A stretch of 8,622 nucleotides of DNA from Avanaerovorax sp964442135 (GTDB lineage Bacteria; Bacillota; Clostridia; Peptostreptococcales; Anaerovoracaceae): assembly GCA_964442135.1 (NCBI GenBank), contig CAYTYN010000049.1, positions 1-8,622 of the forward strand, written 5' to 3'. How positions within the stretch are numbered: the first letter of the stretch is position 1; every line of letters starts with the position of its first letter. The position numbers were made by a program, and so were the translations under genes. This document shows, piece after piece, positions 7,292-8,622 of the stretch. The notes below the pieces were generated by a model that was not told the origin of the DNA, did no database searches, and worked only from the letters and a program-made list of their open reading frames with translations.

Positions 7292-7861
7292 TTGACCTTT
7301 GAAGAGATCAGAGAGCAGGCGAGAGAGGCTGTTACAGAGCTGATCAGCCATACCCATCTGAAAGAGGGAGATATTTTCATAGTGGGCTGCTCATCCAGTG
7401 AGATAAAGGGAGTCCGTATCGGAAAAGGGTCGGACATCGACGCCGCAAGGGCGGTTTACGACGGCATATATCCTGTGCTGGAGGAGAGGGGCATATACTT
7501 GGCCGCTCAGTGCTGTGAGCACCTGAACAGAGCTGTAATAGTGGAAAGAAAGGCTCTCCTTCCCGGTCAGGAGATAGTCAACGTAGTGCCTCAGCTTCAC
7601 GCCGGAGGGTCTTTCGCGATGACCGTATACCGAAACGCCGAGGATCCTGTGGCTCTGGAGGAGATAAAGGCGGACGCAGGCATGGATATAGGTGATACCC
7701 TTATAGGAATGCACCTGAAAAAGGTGGCCGTTCCGGTAAGGATCTCCGTCAAGAAGATAGGAGAGGCTAATCTGGTATGCGCCAGAACCAGGCCTAAGTT
7801 TATCGGCGGCAGCAGGGCAGTATACGATGACCTCCTCTCCGGCGGAGACATTTCGAGATAG
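7292..7861 (+). CDS. DUF436 / TIGR01440 (YwlG-like, UPF0340) family protein
   Basis: I recognise this 189-residue protein as the DUF436 family (B. subtilis YwlG), common in Firmicutes and without a firmly assigned biochemical role. Family landmarks include GCSSSEIKG (32-40) with IGKGSDIDAA following, AAQCCEHLNRA (71-81), PQLHAGGSFA (100-109), GMHLKKVAVPV (139-149) and ARTRPKFIGGSRAVYD (164-179). Invariant-looking Cys33, Cys74, Cys75, His77, His103 and His141 could form an active or metal site, which is inference. It has no signal peptide or membrane helix, so it should be cytosolic. The TTG start at 7292 lies 3 bases after the ahcY stop and is served by an RBS within ahcY, so both are probably made together. 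Length is complete for the family (about 180-190). Confidence 0.9.
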   Translation: MTFEEIREQAREAVTELISHTHLKEGDIFIVGCSSSEIKGVRIGKGSDIDAARAVYDGIYPVLEERGIYLAAQCCEHLNRAVIVERKALLPGQEIVNVVPQLHAGGSFAMTVYRNAEDPVALEEIKADAGMDIGDTLIGMHLKKVAVPVRISVKKIGEANLVCARTRPKFIGGSRAVYDDLLSGGDISR

Positions 7862-7882
7862 TATGATTAGGAGGTAGCAGCT

Positions 7883-8530
7883 ATGTATTACTACGACGCA
7901 GGCTTTCTCGAGATGATACTCGAAATCCTTTACGGCGTCATACTTTTGTTGATTATTGCAGCTCTGGTAGTTCCCATCGTAATAGGCGTTCTGGTCTACA
8001 GAGACGCCAAGAAGAGGGTAGACTGCAGTCCCTTGTTGTTCGCCCTTCTTGCGGCGATGGCTCCCGTGTTCATCGGCTTAATAGCTTATTTGAAATTCAG
8101 GAAGGAGTACCCTTTAAAGCCTGAGTACGGCGGATCGGCAAGATATGATCCGTACCGAACCCATGGCGGCGAATATGAGCTCAGGCAGACACGGGACGGT
8201 GGAGAACAAGCTTACGGCGGAGAGCAGACCTATGGCGGGGAGCAGACCTATGGCGGCGGGAAGGCCTGCGAAGAAGGCGGCTTTAACGGTTCGCCTCAGG
8301 ATCAGGGCGAAGACAGTGGAGAAAGCCCTTACAGCGGCGGGCAATACACCTACTACGCCTCCACGGCGCCCATCAGGAAAAGCCTGCCTGCTTGGGCGAA
8401 GATTCTCATAGTGATAGGCATTATACTGGTCGCTTTTCTCGCTGTCAGATTCGTAGTGCTTCTGATAGCCTCAATTATCAGCACGGGAACCGGACATGGC
8501 TCATATGGCGGAAACGGATTGCATTTTTAA
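7883..8530 (+). CDS. Membrane protein of unknown function with Gly/Tyr-rich repeat linker
   Basis: The 215-residue protein has a membrane helix at about 12-38, the motif VYRDAKKR (38-45), a second helix (about 50-70), a long hydrophilic linker (75-168) and a third helix (171-199) ending in a short Gly/His-rich tail. The 'VYRDAKKR...P.LFALLA...P.FIGLIAYL' pattern recurs in small Firmicutes membrane proteins whose function is unknown to me. The linker is rich in Gly, Tyr, Gln and Glu and contains three tandem GGEQ(A/T)Y units (106-123) and further YGG/GGQYTYY motifs, so it is probably disordered and exposed. The start is well supported by AGGAGG (7869-7874) 8 bases upstream. It lies 21 bases after the DUF436 gene and is the last gene of the run. 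I do not assign a function. Confidence 0.85.
   Translation: MYYYDAGFLEMILEILYGVILLLIIAALVVPIVIGVLVYRDAKKRVDCSPLLFALLAAMAPVFIGLIAYLKFRKEYPLKPEYGGSARYDPYRTHGGEYELRQTRDGGEQAYGGEQTYGGEQTYGGGKACEEGGFNGSPQDQGEDSGESPYSGGQYTYYASTAPIRKSLPAWAKILIVIGIILVAFLAVRFVVLLIASIISTGTGHGSYGGNGLHF
8198..8251 (+). repeat. Three tandem 18-bp units encoding GGEQ(A/T)Y
   Basis: Units lie at 8198-8215, 8216-8233 and 8234-8251. The second and third differ by a single third-position base (GGA versus GGG), whereas the first differs at several positions, so the last duplication looks recent. The repeat stays in frame in the linker of the membrane protein, and unit number could vary between strains. Confidence 0.85.
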
Positions 8531-8535
8531 TTTAT

Positions 8536-8577
8536 ATTTGAAACCTCAAATTATGTGGGCGGCTATAACGCCTCATA
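8536..8577. repeat. Two adjoining hairpins after the last gene
   Basis: ATTTGA (8536-8541) pairs with TCAAAT (8546-8551) around AACC. Directly next to it TATG (8552-8555) pairs with CATA (8574-8577) and GGGCG (8557-8561) with CGCCT (8569-8573, one G-T pair), leaving one bulged T and a 7-base loop. No T tract follows, so they are not classical terminators; they may protect the 3' end of the operon mRNA or be part of a larger fold with the next hairpin. Confidence 0.5.
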
Positions 8578-8587
8578 GGGATTTAAC

Positions 8588-8622
8588 AAAGACCTCCGAA
8601 ACCCTTGAAAACAAAGGTCTTT
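8588..8622 (+). terminator. Probable intrinsic terminator, cut by the window end
   Basis: AAAGACCT (8588-8595) is the exact reverse complement of AGGTCTTT (8615-8622), which ends in T's at the edge. An inner TTG/CAA pair with an AAAA loop (8605-8614) extends the stem, leaving nine unpaired bases (8596-8604) on the 5' side. The A-rich start and T-rich end suit a terminator, possibly bidirectional. How long the T run is cannot be seen. Confidence 0.55.

Noticed and set aside
8145..8411. Overlapping plus-strand frame of 88 codons in the membrane protein gene
   Set aside because: It arises from the Gly-rich repeat codons read in another frame; no ribosome-binding site.

Overview
The window looks like chromosome from a Gram-positive anaerobe of the Clostridia. 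The gene order cdaA-cdaR-glmM-glmS is typical of Firmicutes, ribosome-binding sites are strong AGGAGG types, Arg is mostly AGA/AGG, Ile is often ATA, and base composition is balanced. A finer placement (for example a Lachnospiraceae- or Anaerovoracaceae-like lineage) would be a guess.

Layout. Bases 1-323 hold the 3' end of a gene that starts upstream; it reads like the C-terminal extension of a GH3-type beta-glucosidase and uses different codons from the rest. Bases 324-689 have no convincing gene but contain several strong local hairpins, so they may hold a structured RNA or an old mobile-element scar. A near-consensus sigma-A promoter with an extended -10 (690-718) then starts a run of seven co-directional genes, spaced from an 8-nt overlap to 33 nt apart: cdaA (diadenylate cyclase), cdaR (its extracellular YbbR-domain regulator), glmM (phosphoglucosamine mutase), glmS (glucosamine-6-phosphate synthase), a short-type ahcY (S-adenosyl/S-inosylhomocysteine hydrolase), a DUF436/YwlG-family gene of unknown function, and a three-helix membrane protein with a Gly/Tyr-rich repeat linker. 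Three successive hairpins (8536-8622) close the unit; the last is cut by the window end and is the best terminator candidate.

How the genes fit together. CdaA makes c-di-AMP and CdaR tunes it from outside the membrane. In better-studied Firmicutes GlmM binds and inhibits CdaA, and GlmS and GlmM supply glucosamine-1-phosphate for peptidoglycan, so the first four genes couple cell-wall precursor supply to c-di-AMP. The next three genes are less expected. AhcY recycles the by-product of SAM-dependent methylation; the roles of the DUF436 and membrane proteins are unknown. No glmS ribozyme, c-di-AMP riboswitch or SAH riboswitch fits in the short gaps, so expression probably depends on the one promoter and on translational coupling.

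The most interesting leads are the hairpin-rich gap, the altered base-contact motif and missing C-terminal tail of AhcY, the glmS lacking its usual ribozyme, the CdaR C-terminal domain with no basic residues, and the uncharacterised last two genes. I found no CRISPR array, tRNA, rRNA or intact mobile element.
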